Assembly: GCA_965202875.1 (NCBI GenBank)
Contig: OZ241870.1
Coordinates: forward strand, 930,001-994,000
Reading direction: 5' to 3'
DNA length: 64,000 nucleotides
Source: HK1 sp965202875
GTDB taxonomy: Bacteria > Pseudomonadota > Gammaproteobacteria > HK1
Shown: piece by piece, positions 49,901-58,116 of the stretch
Numbering within the stretch: the first letter of the stretch is position 1
Layout of the letters: each line of letters opens with the position of its first letter
Program-made: the position numbers and the translations under genes
The notes under the pieces: generated by a model
Told to the model about the DNA's origin: nothing
What the model saw: the letters and a program-made list of their open reading frames with translations, nothing else
The model's database searches: none

Positions 49901-51694
49901 CTAATAGACGCGGGCCTTCGGAGGAATGGACCGCACGTCGTTGGTCAGGGTATGCAGGTGGACCGGGCGGTAGTCGATCCGCGGGGCGCCGCCCGTGCCG
50001 TCGAGCCAGGCGAGGGTGTGTTTCAGCCACCGCTCGTCGTCGCGTTCCGGGTGGTCCTCGCGCGCGTGCGCGCCGCGGCTCTCGGTGCGGTTCGCGGCCG
50101 AGTACATCGTCACCACCGCCTGGTCGAGCAGGTTCTCGAGCTCCAGCGTCTCGGCGAGGTCGGAGTTCCACACCAGACTCCGATCCTCGACGCGCACCCC
50201 GGCGAACGCCGCCTGCACTTCGCCGATAAGCCGGCACCCCTCGGCCAGGGTTTCGCCGGTGCGGAACACCGCGGCGTTGTTCTGCATCACCCGCTGCATC
50301 CGCAGCCGCAGCGCGGCCGTGGGCTCGCTGCCCTGGGCGTGGCGCAACCGGTCGAAGCGGTCCAGGATGCGGTCCTCCGCTCCGGCGGGCAGCGGCGGGT
50401 GGAGGCTGCCCGCCTCGATGCGCTCGGCGCAGCGTTGCGCGGCGGCGCGGCCGAATACCACGAGGTCGAGCAGGGAGTTCGAGCCGAGGCGGTTCGCACC
50501 GTGCACCGAGACGCAGGCGCACTCCCCGATCGCCATCAGGCCGGGGACCACCGAGTCCGGGTCGCCGCCCGCGAGGGTTACGACCTCGCCGTGGAAGTTG
50601 GTCGGGACCCCGCCCATGTTGTAGTGCACGGTGGGGATGACCGGGATCGGCTCGCGCGAGGTGTCGACGCCGGCGAAGATCCTCGCGGTCTCGGAGATCC
50701 CCGGCAGCCGCTCGCGGAGCACTTCGGGGCCCAGGTGTTCCAGGTGCAGGAAGATATGGTCCCTGTGCTCGCCGACCCCGCGCCCCTCGCGGATCTCGAT
50801 GGTCATCGCGCGGCTCACCACGTCGCGCGAGGCCAGATCCTTGGCATTGGGCGCGTAGCGTTCCATGAAGCGCTCGCCCTCGGAGTTCGTCAGGTAGCCG
50901 CCTTCGCCCCTCGACCCCTCGGTGATGAGGCAGCCGGAGCCGTAGATCCCGGTGGGGTGGAACTGCACGAACTCCATGTCCTGGAGGGGCAGGCCGGCCC
51001 GGAGCGCCATCGCGCTGCCGTCGCCGGTGCACGTGTGCGCGGAGGTGCAGGAGAAGTACGCCCGGCCGTAGCCGCCGGTTGCGAGCACCGTCGCGTGGGC
51101 GCGGATCCGGTGCAGGGTGCCGTCGTCGAGGTTCCAGGCGAGGACGCCGCGGCACGCGCCGTCGTCGTCCATGAGCAGGTCGAGGACGAAGTATTCGATG
51201 AAGAACTCCGCGTCGTGGCGCAGGCTCTGCTGGTAGAGGGTATGGAGGATCGCGTGGCCGGTGCGATCGGCCGCGGCGCACGTCCTCTGTGCGGTGCCTT
51301 CGCCGAAGTGGGTGGTCATGCCCCCGAAGGGACGCTGGTAGATCCGCCCGTCCCCGGTGCGCGAGAACGGGACCCCGAAGTGCTCCAGCTCGATCACCGC
51401 GGGGATCGCCTCGCGGCACATGTACTCGATGGCGTCCTGGTCGCCGAGCCAGTCGGAGCCCTTCACGGTGTCGTACATGTGCCAGCGCCAGTCGTCCTCG
51501 CCCATGTTGCCGAGGGCCGCGCTGATGCCGCCCTGAGCCGCGACGGTGTGGCTGCGGGTGGGGAAGAGCTTGGTCACGCAGACGGTGGAGAGCCCCCGCG
51601 CCGCGAGGCCGAAGGTGGCGCGCAGCCCCGCGCCGCCCGCGCCGACCACGACGACGTCGTACTCGTGATCGACGATGGGGTAGGGCGGTGGCAC
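49901..51694 (-). CDS. sdhA: Succinate dehydrogenase flavoprotein subunit
   Basis: 597 residues. Rossmann motif VVVVGAGGAGLRA, flavin-histidine H49 in PTRSHTVAAQGG, substrate loops HPTGIYGSGCLITEG, MGGVPTNFHGEV and HGANRLGSNSLLDLVVFG. Oxidises succinate to fumarate. The start overlaps nothing; sdhD ends six bases upstream. Length and motifs match the proteobacterial type. Confidence 0.98.
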   Translation of the reverse strand: MPPPYPIVDHEYDVVVVGAGGAGLRATFGLAARGLSTVCVTKLFPTRSHTVAAQGGISAALGNMGEDDWRWHMYDTVKGSDWLGDQDAIEYMCREAIPAVIELEHFGVPFSRTGDGRIYQRPFGGMTTHFGEGTAQRTCAAADRTGHAILHTLYQQSLRHDAEFFIEYFVLDLLMDDDGACRGVLAWNLDDGTLHRIRAHATVLATGGYGRAYFSCTSAHTCTGDGSAMALRAGLPLQDMEFVQFHPTGIYGSGCLITEGSRGEGGYLTNSEGERFMERYAPNAKDLASRDVVSRAMTIEIREGRGVGEHRDHIFLHLEHLGPEVLRERLPGISETARIFAGVDTSREPIPVIPTVHYNMGGVPTNFHGEVVTLAGGDPDSVVPGLMAIGECACVSVHGANRLGSNSLLDLVVFGRAAAQRCAERIEAGSLHPPLPAGAEDRILDRFDRLRHAQGSEPTAALRLRMQRVMQNNAAVFRTGETLAEGCRLIGEVQAAFAGVRVEDRSLVWNSDLAETLELENLLDQAVVTMYSAANRTESRGAHAREDHPERDDERWLKHTLAWLDGTGGAPRIDYRPVHLHTLTNDVRSIPPKARVY

Positions 51695-51700
51695 GGGTTT

Positions 51701-52081
51701 TCAGCCTCCGAGGGCGATCCTGAGCACGCTGAACGCGGCGAGCGCGGCAATCGCGACCGCGAGCAGCTTGAGGGCGATCAGCGCGGCGAGCTTCATCCAC
51801 TCCACGTGGACGTAGTCCTCGATAATCACCTGCACACCGAGCTGGGCGTGGTGGAAGAGGGCGGCGATGGCGAGGAGGAGGGCGACGCTCACCGCCGGCG
51901 ACCGGATCCAGTGCACCGTCTGTGCGTGGTCCGCGGCACCGACCGCCACGAGGGACGCTACCAGCCACACCGTGAGCGGGATCAGCGCGATCGCGGTGAT
52001 CCTCTGCATCCACCAGTGGCGTGTTCCGTCCCTGGCGGAGCCGAGGCCGCGGGCGCGGGCGATCGGGGTTCGAAGATCCAT
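51701..52081 (-). CDS. sdhD: Succinate dehydrogenase membrane anchor subunit
   Basis: 126 residues from ATG 52081 (MDLRTPIARARGLGSARDGT). Three transmembrane helices (ITAIALIPLTVWLVASLVAV, VSVALLLAIAALFHHAQLGV and the C-terminal one). The H-x-W-x2-Q-R-x-T motif of anchors is present as HWWMQRITA, and HHAQLGVQVIIEDYVH holds a candidate haem ligand histidine. Confidence 0.95.
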   Translation of the reverse strand: MDLRTPIARARGLGSARDGTRHWWMQRITAIALIPLTVWLVASLVAVGAADHAQTVHWIRSPAVSVALLLAIAALFHHAQLGVQVIIEDYVHVEWMKLAALIALKLLAVAIAALAAFSVLRIALGG

Positions 52082-52165
52082 CGGGACGGTGTTTCCTTTC
52101 CGGGTCCGCGGGTGGCCGCGCGGCTTCAGGTCGACGGAACGCTCGCTCGGCGCATCGTGCACCAC

Positions 52166-52549
52166 TCAGCGCATCGCGTAGCCAAGCCCCCACGCGAGCA
52201 GGGTGAGGACGACGGCGGCGACGATGACCACGATTCCACTCGCGTGTGCGGTGCGCAGCTCGAACCCGAGCCCGGCGTCCCAGAAAAGGTGCCGGATCCC
52301 GTTCGCGAGATGGTAGAAGAGCGAGAAGGTCAGCACGAAGAGCAGGACCCGCCCCGGAATCGAGCCGAGCATTCCCTGGGCCTGGGCGAACGCCTCCGGC
52401 CCGTGTGCGGCCGCGGCCAGCCAGTAGACGAACACGAGGCTCCCCGCGGCGAGCAGCACGCCGGTGGCCCGGTGCGAAATGGACAGCAGCGCCAGGAGCG
52501 GCAGGCGGTAGATCTGGAGGTGCGGCGAAAGCGGTCGGCTCCGGGCCAT
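52166..52549 (-). CDS. sdhC: Succinate dehydrogenase cytochrome b556 subunit
   Basis: 127 residues from ATG 52549. N-terminal signature RPLSPHLQIYRLPLLALLSI-SHRATGV with Ser and Arg near the quinone, three transmembrane helices, and haem histidine in FYHLANGIRHLFWD. First gene of the operon; promoter in the 150 bases between it and the divergent YgfX-like gene. Confidence 0.96.
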   Translation of the reverse strand: MARSRPLSPHLQIYRLPLLALLSISHRATGVLLAAGSLVFVYWLAAAAHGPEAFAQAQGMLGSIPGRVLLFVLTFSLFYHLANGIRHLFWDAGLGFELRTAHASGIVVIVAAVVLTLLAWGLGYAMR

Positions 52550-52701
52550 GGCCGGTTCCCGGTCTTGTGCATCGCAAAAAAGTATGACGCCCGGGGCGTA
52601 CACGCGCAACGCCCCGAGTCTGCTTCCGGTCCCCGTCGGGGGTGGTAGCGTCGCCTCCCTTTCGCGCCGGTTCCCGTTCAGACGGTGCAGGAGGACGCGC
52701 G

Positions 52702-53109
52702 ATGGACGCATTCCGCCGGGGCGTCACGATTCCAATCGTCCATGACCGGGCCGTCGAAGCGCTCTCGCTTGGCGCGATCTGCGGCGCGGTGCTCTGCGCG
52801 GGCGTCGCCGGCGGGGTGGAGGCGGCCGGTGCCGTCGCCGTGCTTGCCGTGCGGATGCGCCCGCGGCGGGCCGCCGGCCGGTACCGTATGCTTCGGTTCA
52901 ACGGCGAGGCGTGGACGATGCTCGGCGTGGACGGCGCCGTCACCGCGGTCGATCCGCCCGTCGTGCACCTCGTGCACCGATCCCTCGTCGTGCTGGAGGT
53001 CTCCGGCCCGGATCGCCCCGACTTCCTCGTGTTCACGCCGGCGGCGACGGCGTCCGACGACCTGCGCCGACTGCGGGTCTGTCTCCGGGCCGAGGGGCTG
53101 TCCCGCTGA
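52702..53109 (+). CDS. YgfX/CptA-like small membrane protein
   Basis: 135 residues from ATG 52702 (GGAGG about seven bases upstream). Two N-terminal hydrophobic helices (LSLGAICGAVLCAGVAG, AAGAVAVLAVRM) and a C-terminal soluble half ending FLVFTPAATASDDLRRLRVCL, which matches the YgfX family ending ('D-x-FRRLRVxLR'). In E. coli YgfX is the partner of SdhE. Here it is divergent from sdhC instead of beside sdhE, so pairing is inferred. Confidence 0.75.
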   Translation: MDAFRRGVTIPIVHDRAVEALSLGAICGAVLCAGVAGGVEAAGAVAVLAVRMRPRRAAGRYRMLRFNGEAWTMLGVDGAVTAVDPPVVHLVHRSLVVLEVSGPDRPDFLVFTPAATASDDLRRLRVCLRAEGLSR

Positions 53110-53147
53110 GGGAGGAGGTGGAGCCGATGGTTGGTCGGCCGTCGGGA

Positions 53148-53642
53148 TCAGCGTCCGGTTGCTCTTTCGGGCCGTCGGCCCCGCTGGCGCAAATAGTCCC
53201 GGAACGCCCGCAGCCTGGGAAGCGACTCACGATCCTTGGCGCGGTTGGACGCCACCTTGCTTGCGATGATGTCGTCCATCGAGCAGACGGAGAAGCCTTC
53301 TATCTCGACGCGGCGACCGTAGGCATCCTCGAACCGTTCGATTCCGTCGGGTGCGAACACCAGCTCGAGGTCGAACGGGCCGTCCTTGAGCTGCACGAAA
53401 TCCTTGCCGGCCACGATCTCGGCGCACTGCGCCGCGGTGATCCCGAACCCCAGCTCGCGCAGCGCCGCGACCAGTGCGGCGCCGTTCTCCCGGTGTTTCT
53501 GCACGAACAGAGCGGTTTCCTGGGTCGTATCGGGGAAGCCGTGCAGAATGGCGCCCGAATTGCCGATGAACAGGTACCGCACGCCGTGGCGCCGCAATGC
53601 GTCCCTGATCTCCTCAGCCTGGAGGTACGTGAACGCGGCCAT
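53148..53642 (-). CDS. Nucleotidyltransferase-fold protein with lost catalytic aspartates
   Basis: 164 residues from ATG 53642. YLFIGNSGAILHGFPDTTQE matches the family in which G-G/N-S-G-A-I-L-x-G-F-P-x-T-T-Q is followed by D-V-D; here the second part reads E-T-A, so both metal-binding Asp residues are replaced. Later acidic strand FDLELVF and the DDIIASKVASNRAKDRESLPRL block are intact. Toxin or antitoxin of the MNT/DUF6036-like group that may have lost catalysis. Overlaps the end of the next gene upstream by 29 bases. Confidence 0.75.
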   Translation of the reverse strand: MAAFTYLQAEEIRDALRRHGVRYLFIGNSGAILHGFPDTTQETALFVQKHRENGAALVAALRELGFGITAAQCAEIVAGKDFVQLKDGPFDLELVFAPDGIERFEDAYGRRVEIEGFSVCSMDDIIASKVASNRAKDRESLPRLRAFRDYLRQRGRRPERATGR

Positions 53643-53835
53643 ATCCGAGCCACTCCGGGAGATGGTCCTCGCACCAGCGCCGGTACTCTTCCATCGTGTC
53701 GAACGACCGATACCCGGCGTCATCGAGGACGGGCTTGCAGGTATGGATGAACGCGTACCGCCAGCGCAGGGCGAGTGGCCGCCGCGCCGCGGCCTCGAAT
53801 TCCGCCAGCCAATCGGGATCCAAATTCCCAGCCAT
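53614..53835 (-). CDS. Hypothetical small protein, partner of the nucleotidyltransferase
   Basis: 73 residues from ATG 53835 (MAGNLDPDWLAEFEAAARRP). Helical, Trp/Arg-rich, no motif recognised; YAFIHTCKPVLDDAGYRSFD is followed by MEEYRRWCEDHLPEW. Overlap with the nucleotidyltransferase gene suggests an antitoxin-like or accessory role, by position only. Confidence 0.6.
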   Translation of the reverse strand: MAGNLDPDWLAEFEAAARRPLALRWRYAFIHTCKPVLDDAGYRSFDTMEEYRRWCEDHLPEWLGYGRVHVPPG

Positions 53836-54036
53836 CGCTTGCGAAGCCCTCCTGCACTCGCCGATGCGAGGTGGCGGCGATGGAGTTCCTGCGCACGCTC
53901 GTCTGAAACGATGCGGGAGTCCGTTCAACCGCCCAGAGTGTATCCTGAATCGGAGCCGTCCCATGACGACCGCCATGCCCCGGAACCACCGGAGGGGGTC
54001 CGGACACCGCCATCAACTCCGAGGGAGGAACGACGG

Positions 54037-55632
54037 ATGAGCCGACCGTTCAGCCGGCCCCCCGCCCACACCGCTACTGTCCCCGCCCTGTGCACCCCTG
54101 CGATCTCCGTCCCCTGCACTGCCGCGGTCCGTGCGCTTGGCACCGCCGCGCTCGTCGCCCTATTCGTGCTCGCCTCCCCGACCCCGGCCCGCGCCGATCC
54201 GGTGATCCTCACCGTCGTCCACGTCAACGACCTCGACCGTCTCGACGGCTCCGGCGATCGCGGGGGCGTCGCCCGCCTCGCCGCGGTGGTCGGGGAGGTC
54301 CGCGCGGGCCGCGCCGATCGGGTGCTGGTGACCCACGGCGGCGACGCGATCTCCCCTTCGCTCCTGTCCTCGTTCGACAAGGGCGCGCACATGATCGACC
54401 TCTTCAACCGAATCGGCCTAGACGCGATGGCGCTCGGCAACCACGAGTTCGACTTCACGCCCGCGGTCATCGTCGAGCGCATCGCCGAGGCGGCGTTCCC
54501 GGTGCTGTCGAGCAATGCGGTCGAGCCCGACGGCACCCTGATCGACGGCGTGGCCGGGCGCCTGCTGCTGGAGGCCGGCCGCTACAAGGTCGGGGTGTTC
54601 GGCCTGACCACCGTGACCACCGCGACCAAGTCCTCGCCCGCTCCGGTGGCCTTCCGGCCCGTGGTGGAGGTGGCGGCGGAGCAGGCGCGGACGCTGCGCG
54701 AGGCGGGGGCGGATCTGGTCATCGCCCTCGCCCACGCCGACCGCACCGAGGACGAGGCGCTGATGCGCCAGGGCGCGGTCGACCTGCTGCTCTCCGGCGA
54801 CGACCACGACATGAAGATCGAGGTCGGGCGCAAGACCACCTTCGTCGAGAGCGGGGCGCAGGCGGAGTTCGTCACCGTCGTCGAGATCGCGATGGACACC
54901 GTCGAAGGCCGGCGCGGCCCGCGCTTCGTCTGGGAGCCTTCGTTTCGCGTCGTCAACACCGCGTCGGTGGCGCCCGACCCCGGGATCCAGGCCGTGGTGG
55001 ACGAGTATCTTGCCCGCCTCTCGCAGGAGCTCGACATCGAGATCGGCGCCACCACGGTGGCGCTCGACAGCCGGCGCGGCACGTTGCGTGGCGGGGAGGC
55101 CGCCATCGCCAACCTGATCACCGACGCCATGCGCGCCGCGACCGGCGCCGACGCCGCCTTGTACAACGGTGGCGGGATCCGCGGCGGCACCGTCCATCCG
55201 GCCGGCGCCGTCCTCACCCGGCGCGACGTCCGCACGGAGATGCCCTTCGGCGACAAGACGGTGGTGCTGGAGGTGAGCGGCGCCGTGCTCCTCGAGGCGC
55301 TCGAACACGGGGTGGGCAGGGTCGGCGAAGGCGCCGGCAGATTCCCGCACGTCTCCGGCATGGCGTACCGCTTCGACGCCTCGAAGCCGGCCGGCCACCG
55401 CATCGCCGGGGTCACCGTGGGCGATGCGCCGCTCGACCCCGTGCGCACCTATCGCCTCGCGACCAACGACTTCCTCGCCAGCGGCGGCGACGGCTACGCC
55501 ATGCTCGCCGACGCCCCGCGGATCATCGACGCCAACGCCGGCGCTCTGGTCGCCACCCAGGTCATGAACGCGATCACCGCCGCGGGCGAGATCGCGCCGC
55601 GCGTCGAAGGCCGCATCGTCCGGCTCGACTGA
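54037..55632 (+). CDS. 5'-Nucleotidase/UshA-family periplasmic protein
   Basis: 531 residues from ATG 54037 (GGGAGGA upstream) with a signal peptide ending near ARADP. Metallophosphatase domain motifs: VVHVNDLDRLDG (usually D-x-H, here D65-L-D67), THGGDAISPS, GNHEFD, ALAHAD, and SGDDHD (normally SGHxH, here D255 and H257). Then a C-terminal 5'-nucleotidase domain with YNGGGIRGGT and NDFLASGGDGYAML. It probably removes phosphate from nucleotides or a related ester, but two metal ligands are substituted (His to Asp), so metal choice or substrate may differ. Confidence 0.88.
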   Translation: MSRPFSRPPAHTATVPALCTPAISVPCTAAVRALGTAALVALFVLASPTPARADPVILTVVHVNDLDRLDGSGDRGGVARLAAVVGEVRAGRADRVLVTHGGDAISPSLLSSFDKGAHMIDLFNRIGLDAMALGNHEFDFTPAVIVERIAEAAFPVLSSNAVEPDGTLIDGVAGRLLLEAGRYKVGVFGLTTVTTATKSSPAPVAFRPVVEVAAEQARTLREAGADLVIALAHADRTEDEALMRQGAVDLLLSGDDHDMKIEVGRKTTFVESGAQAEFVTVVEIAMDTVEGRRGPRFVWEPSFRVVNTASVAPDPGIQAVVDEYLARLSQELDIEIGATTVALDSRRGTLRGGEAAIANLITDAMRAATGADAALYNGGGIRGGTVHPAGAVLTRRDVRTEMPFGDKTVVLEVSGAVLLEALEHGVGRVGEGAGRFPHVSGMAYRFDASKPAGHRIAGVTVGDAPLDPVRTYRLATNDFLASGGDGYAMLADAPRIIDANAGALVATQVMNAITAAGEIAPRVEGRIVRLD

Positions 55633-55740
55633 TCCTGATGGAACGAGTGCTGCCCTCCCCGGAACCTCTCACAACCCGGTTCGGAGTGCCGAAGCGCTTA
55701 CCCGATTGTTGCAAATCAGAGACTCGTCATTCCTGCGGAA

Positions 55741-55808
55741 ACGGGCCACCCGCAGGCGCGGACCGGAGGTCCGTCACATGGCAAGGCGGGCGGGACGCCC
55801 GCGCTCCC
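55741..55808. repeat. GC palindromic element, related to 24037-24109
   Basis: Ends in GGGACGCCCGCGCTCCC, as the copy at 24037, and has the GACC-n-GGTC centre with an asymmetric left arm ACCCGCAGGCGCGG. The arms are degraded on the left side. Confidence 0.75.
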
Positions 55809-55932
55809 AGGTTCGCAACCAGTGCCTGGTTCCAGCTCCGCCCTCGGATCATTGCGCGGCGAATAGATAAGTCCCCAGGATCAGGGCAAGATCACTAAAA
55901 ATGTATCGATTTCAGTGAGTTAATGAGATTTA

Positions 55933-56036
55933 GCGGTCATTTCCGATGAAAAACGGTACCGATCCATGTACCGGGGAGATCCCGCGGAGAAGGGCATCCG
56001 CGGTCATTTCCGATGAAAAACGGTACCGATCCATGT
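55933..56036. repeat. Two 37-bp direct repeats, 30-bp spacer
   Basis: Repeat 55933-55969 and 56000-56036 are identical (start GCGGTCATTTCCGATGAAAA, containing the palindrome GGTACC), separated by 30 unique bases. Size and spacing resemble a two-repeat CRISPR remnant, but terminal internal repeats of IS21-family elements also look like this (TTTCCGATGAAAA). No cas gene or transposase is near. Confidence 0.75.
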
Positions 56037-56138
56037 TCGTTTTCCGGATTGCCCCTTTTTTTTCGAATTGACCTGAATGATGGTGACTCCTCTGACGTGC
56101 TGATAAATCGGGTTGCACAAACACCCTCTCCGGCCTCC

Positions 56139-57228
56139 TCAACCCACCACGACGGGGCCATGCCGGATCCGGTCGAGGAGTTCCCTTTCGGTCGCTTCCA
56201 CCCACTCCCTCACGTCTTCCGGCGAGCGCAGCGTAGAGCTTGCGAGCTTCACGTGGCGCACCGCCGGCTCGACGAGCCGGTCGGCTGCCGCCCGGGCCTC
56301 CGCGAAGAGCCGGGCGAGGGCCGCGGTGCGGGTCCTCCATCCATCCAGGGAGATGCGATCCCGGGACTCCAGTACCTCCTGCTCCGTGCCGATGGCTCCC
56401 TTCGTCGCCTTCGCGATGCGCAATCGGCCGAGTATCCCTTCGCGGGCCTTCGGTTCGATCTTCCGCCAGCTCTCGGCGCTCGACAGGCGCTGCCATTCCT
56501 CGTCATGGGTCCGGGCATGACGGGCTTCCGCATCCGCCAGGGCGGCCCGTAGCGCGTTCGTCAGCTTCCTGGCCAGATCGGGCACCGGATCCGTCGCGGC
56601 GAGCAGGCCCCGGTTCGCCGCGATCGCCTCGATCTGCGGCTGTAGCTCCGTCACCGCATCCGGCCTTCCGCCCGCAGCGTCCGGACCCTCGCTCACGGCA
56701 TCCGGCTCCGTACCCGCAACGCCCGGATCCTCCCTCACCTCGCCCGGCCCCCCTGGGACATCCGCCATCAGCCCTTCGCCGTGCCGGGCCAGGGCCAGCA
56801 GGCGCCGGTACGCGGGCAGGCGCTCTTCCGTCAGGGCGCGCGCCTTGCTCCATTCCTCGAAGTTCGTGGCCAGCGCGTCGTAGCGATTGAGGATGCCCGC
56901 GAGCTGTTCGTTGCCGGCGAGCGCCTGAAGGTCCGAGAGATGGCGGGCGCCAGGGCATTCCGGCAACGGCGGGTCGCCGCCCGCGTCCCGCGCCAGCTCG
57001 TGAAGCCGCGCCAGCAACCGGCCGGCCGCCGCGGCTTCCTCGTTCGGCTTGCAATCGATTCCGGCTTTCTGGAAGAGCTTCCGCAGCTTCATGCGTTGCC
57101 GGACGTCGATGGTGACGCTCTCTACCCGGAAGTCGGTGTTCGGGACCTTCGCCTGGTCGAGCTGGGGCGGGCGTAGCGCCACGCCGTTCACGACGGCGCG
57201 CAGATGCCCGGCGCCGAACAGGCGATGA
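56139..57228 (-). pseudogene. C-terminal remnant of BrxC/PglY-like BREX ATPase
   Basis: About 363 codons resemble the C-terminal region of large BrxC/PglY-family proteins (GAGHLRAVVNG, LDQAKVPNTDFRVESV, FQKAGIDCKPNEEA, GGDPPLPECPGARHLSDLQA, end RHVKLASSTLRSPEDV with GPVVVG). The P-loop ATPase part (~800 residues) is missing: the frame passes at about 57228 into sequence belonging to the fumarase operon. A Gly/Pro/Asp-rich stretch (EVREDPGVAGTEPDAVSEGP) sits in the middle. No other BREX gene is present in the window. Confidence 0.8.
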
Positions 57229-57333
57229 GGGCCGCATGGTCCGGCTCGTGTGGATCTCCCCCCGCTTCGCCGGAGCGGAACCCCCGAAGCGAGGCCAAGT
57301 GCGGCGGGAGCCCGGCGATCCCGGGCTCGAAGT

Positions 57334-58014
57334 TCAGATGAGCTCCTCCCCCCGGTCGTCGGTCTCGCCGTAGCGGCGCAGCGCCGGGGGCCGGAGCCCC
57401 GCGTAGACGCGGTCGAGGTTCTCGTTGACGAGCCGGCCCTGCTCCTCGAACAGGCTGTTGCCGGCAAGGTCGCTGTCCACCAGGAAGGGGCCGAAGCGCT
57501 CGACCTCGAACACCCACATCGCCTGCGCGATGCCGAGCTCGTCGAGCCAGTGCACGTCGCGCACCCGCCGGATGCCCCGCCCGAGCAGTGCCCCGGTACC
57601 GTAGCCGACGGTGGTGAGGTAGACCGCGCCGGCGGGGACGAAGTGCTCGCGGTAGTCCGCGCCGCTCATTCCCCCCTTGCCGATGACCACCTTCGCGCCG
57701 GACGCCTCGAACCAGCGCGGCATCCACTTCGAGAAGCGGAAGCTCGCGGTGGCGGTCACCCCCCCGATGTTGAACGTCCCGCCCGGCGCACGGGCCGCGG
57801 CCGGCGAGCAGTGGAAGTTGGCGTTGCTCACCGTCTCCAGGCCGTCCGGGAGCGGGGTCCCCTCTTCCAGCACCTTCCGGTAGACCCCTTCCCTGGCGGT
57901 GTACACGCATCCGTCCAGGTAGACGACGTTGCCGGGCGCCAGCCTGGCGAGGTCCTCCGGGGTCGCCGGGATCGTCAGACCGACTTCCGCGAGCGCTGCG
58001 CCTCGTCCGTCCAT
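57334..58014 (-). CDS. Fumarate hydratase / L-tartrate dehydratase beta subunit
   Basis: 226 residues from ATG 58014 (GGGAG upstream; ATG 58050 also possible). Class I fumarase C-terminal (swivel) domain: GNVVYLDGCVYTAREGVYRK, SNANFHCSPAAA, VVIGKGGMSGADYREHFV, VGYGTGALLGRGIRRVRDVHWLDELGIAQAMWVFEVERFGPFLV. The beta subunit of two-subunit enzymes needs a separate Fe-S alpha subunit, which is not in the window; immediately downstream is the BREX remnant. It is the last gene of the transporter operon, 102 bases after the permease. Confidence 0.88.
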   Translation of the reverse strand: MDGRGAALAEVGLTIPATPEDLARLAPGNVVYLDGCVYTAREGVYRKVLEEGTPLPDGLETVSNANFHCSPAAARAPGGTFNIGGVTATASFRFSKWMPRWFEASGAKVVIGKGGMSGADYREHFVPAGAVYLTTVGYGTGALLGRGIRRVRDVHWLDELGIAQAMWVFEVERFGPFLVDSDLAGNSLFEEQGRLVNENLDRVYAGLRPPALRRYGETDDRGEELI

Positions 58015-58116
58015 TCCACCGTCTCCCGCCGCATGCAGGGGGTGCACCATCGCGGGTCCGCCCGCGGCTCGATCCCACCGTCCGCGCAACGAGGATCCCT
58101 CATCGCCTCCGGACCG

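Larger units (their letters stand above)
55633..56138. other. Repeat-rich, partly AT-rich intergenic region
   Basis: No gene. Contains half a REP-like hairpin (~55728), the GC palindromic element (55741-55808), an abrupt switch to AT-rich sequence at about 55870 and the 37-bp direct repeats described separately (55933-56036). Confidence 0.7.

Noticed and set aside
49860..53036. Long antisense-type frames over the sdh cluster, and an 1058-codon shifted frame
   Set aside because: They overlap certain sdh genes and have Arg/Pro/Gly-rich composition typical of out-of-frame reading.
55933..56036. CRISPR array
   Set aside because: Only two repeats, no cas gene in the window, and similarity to IS21 end repeats; kept as a repeat only.
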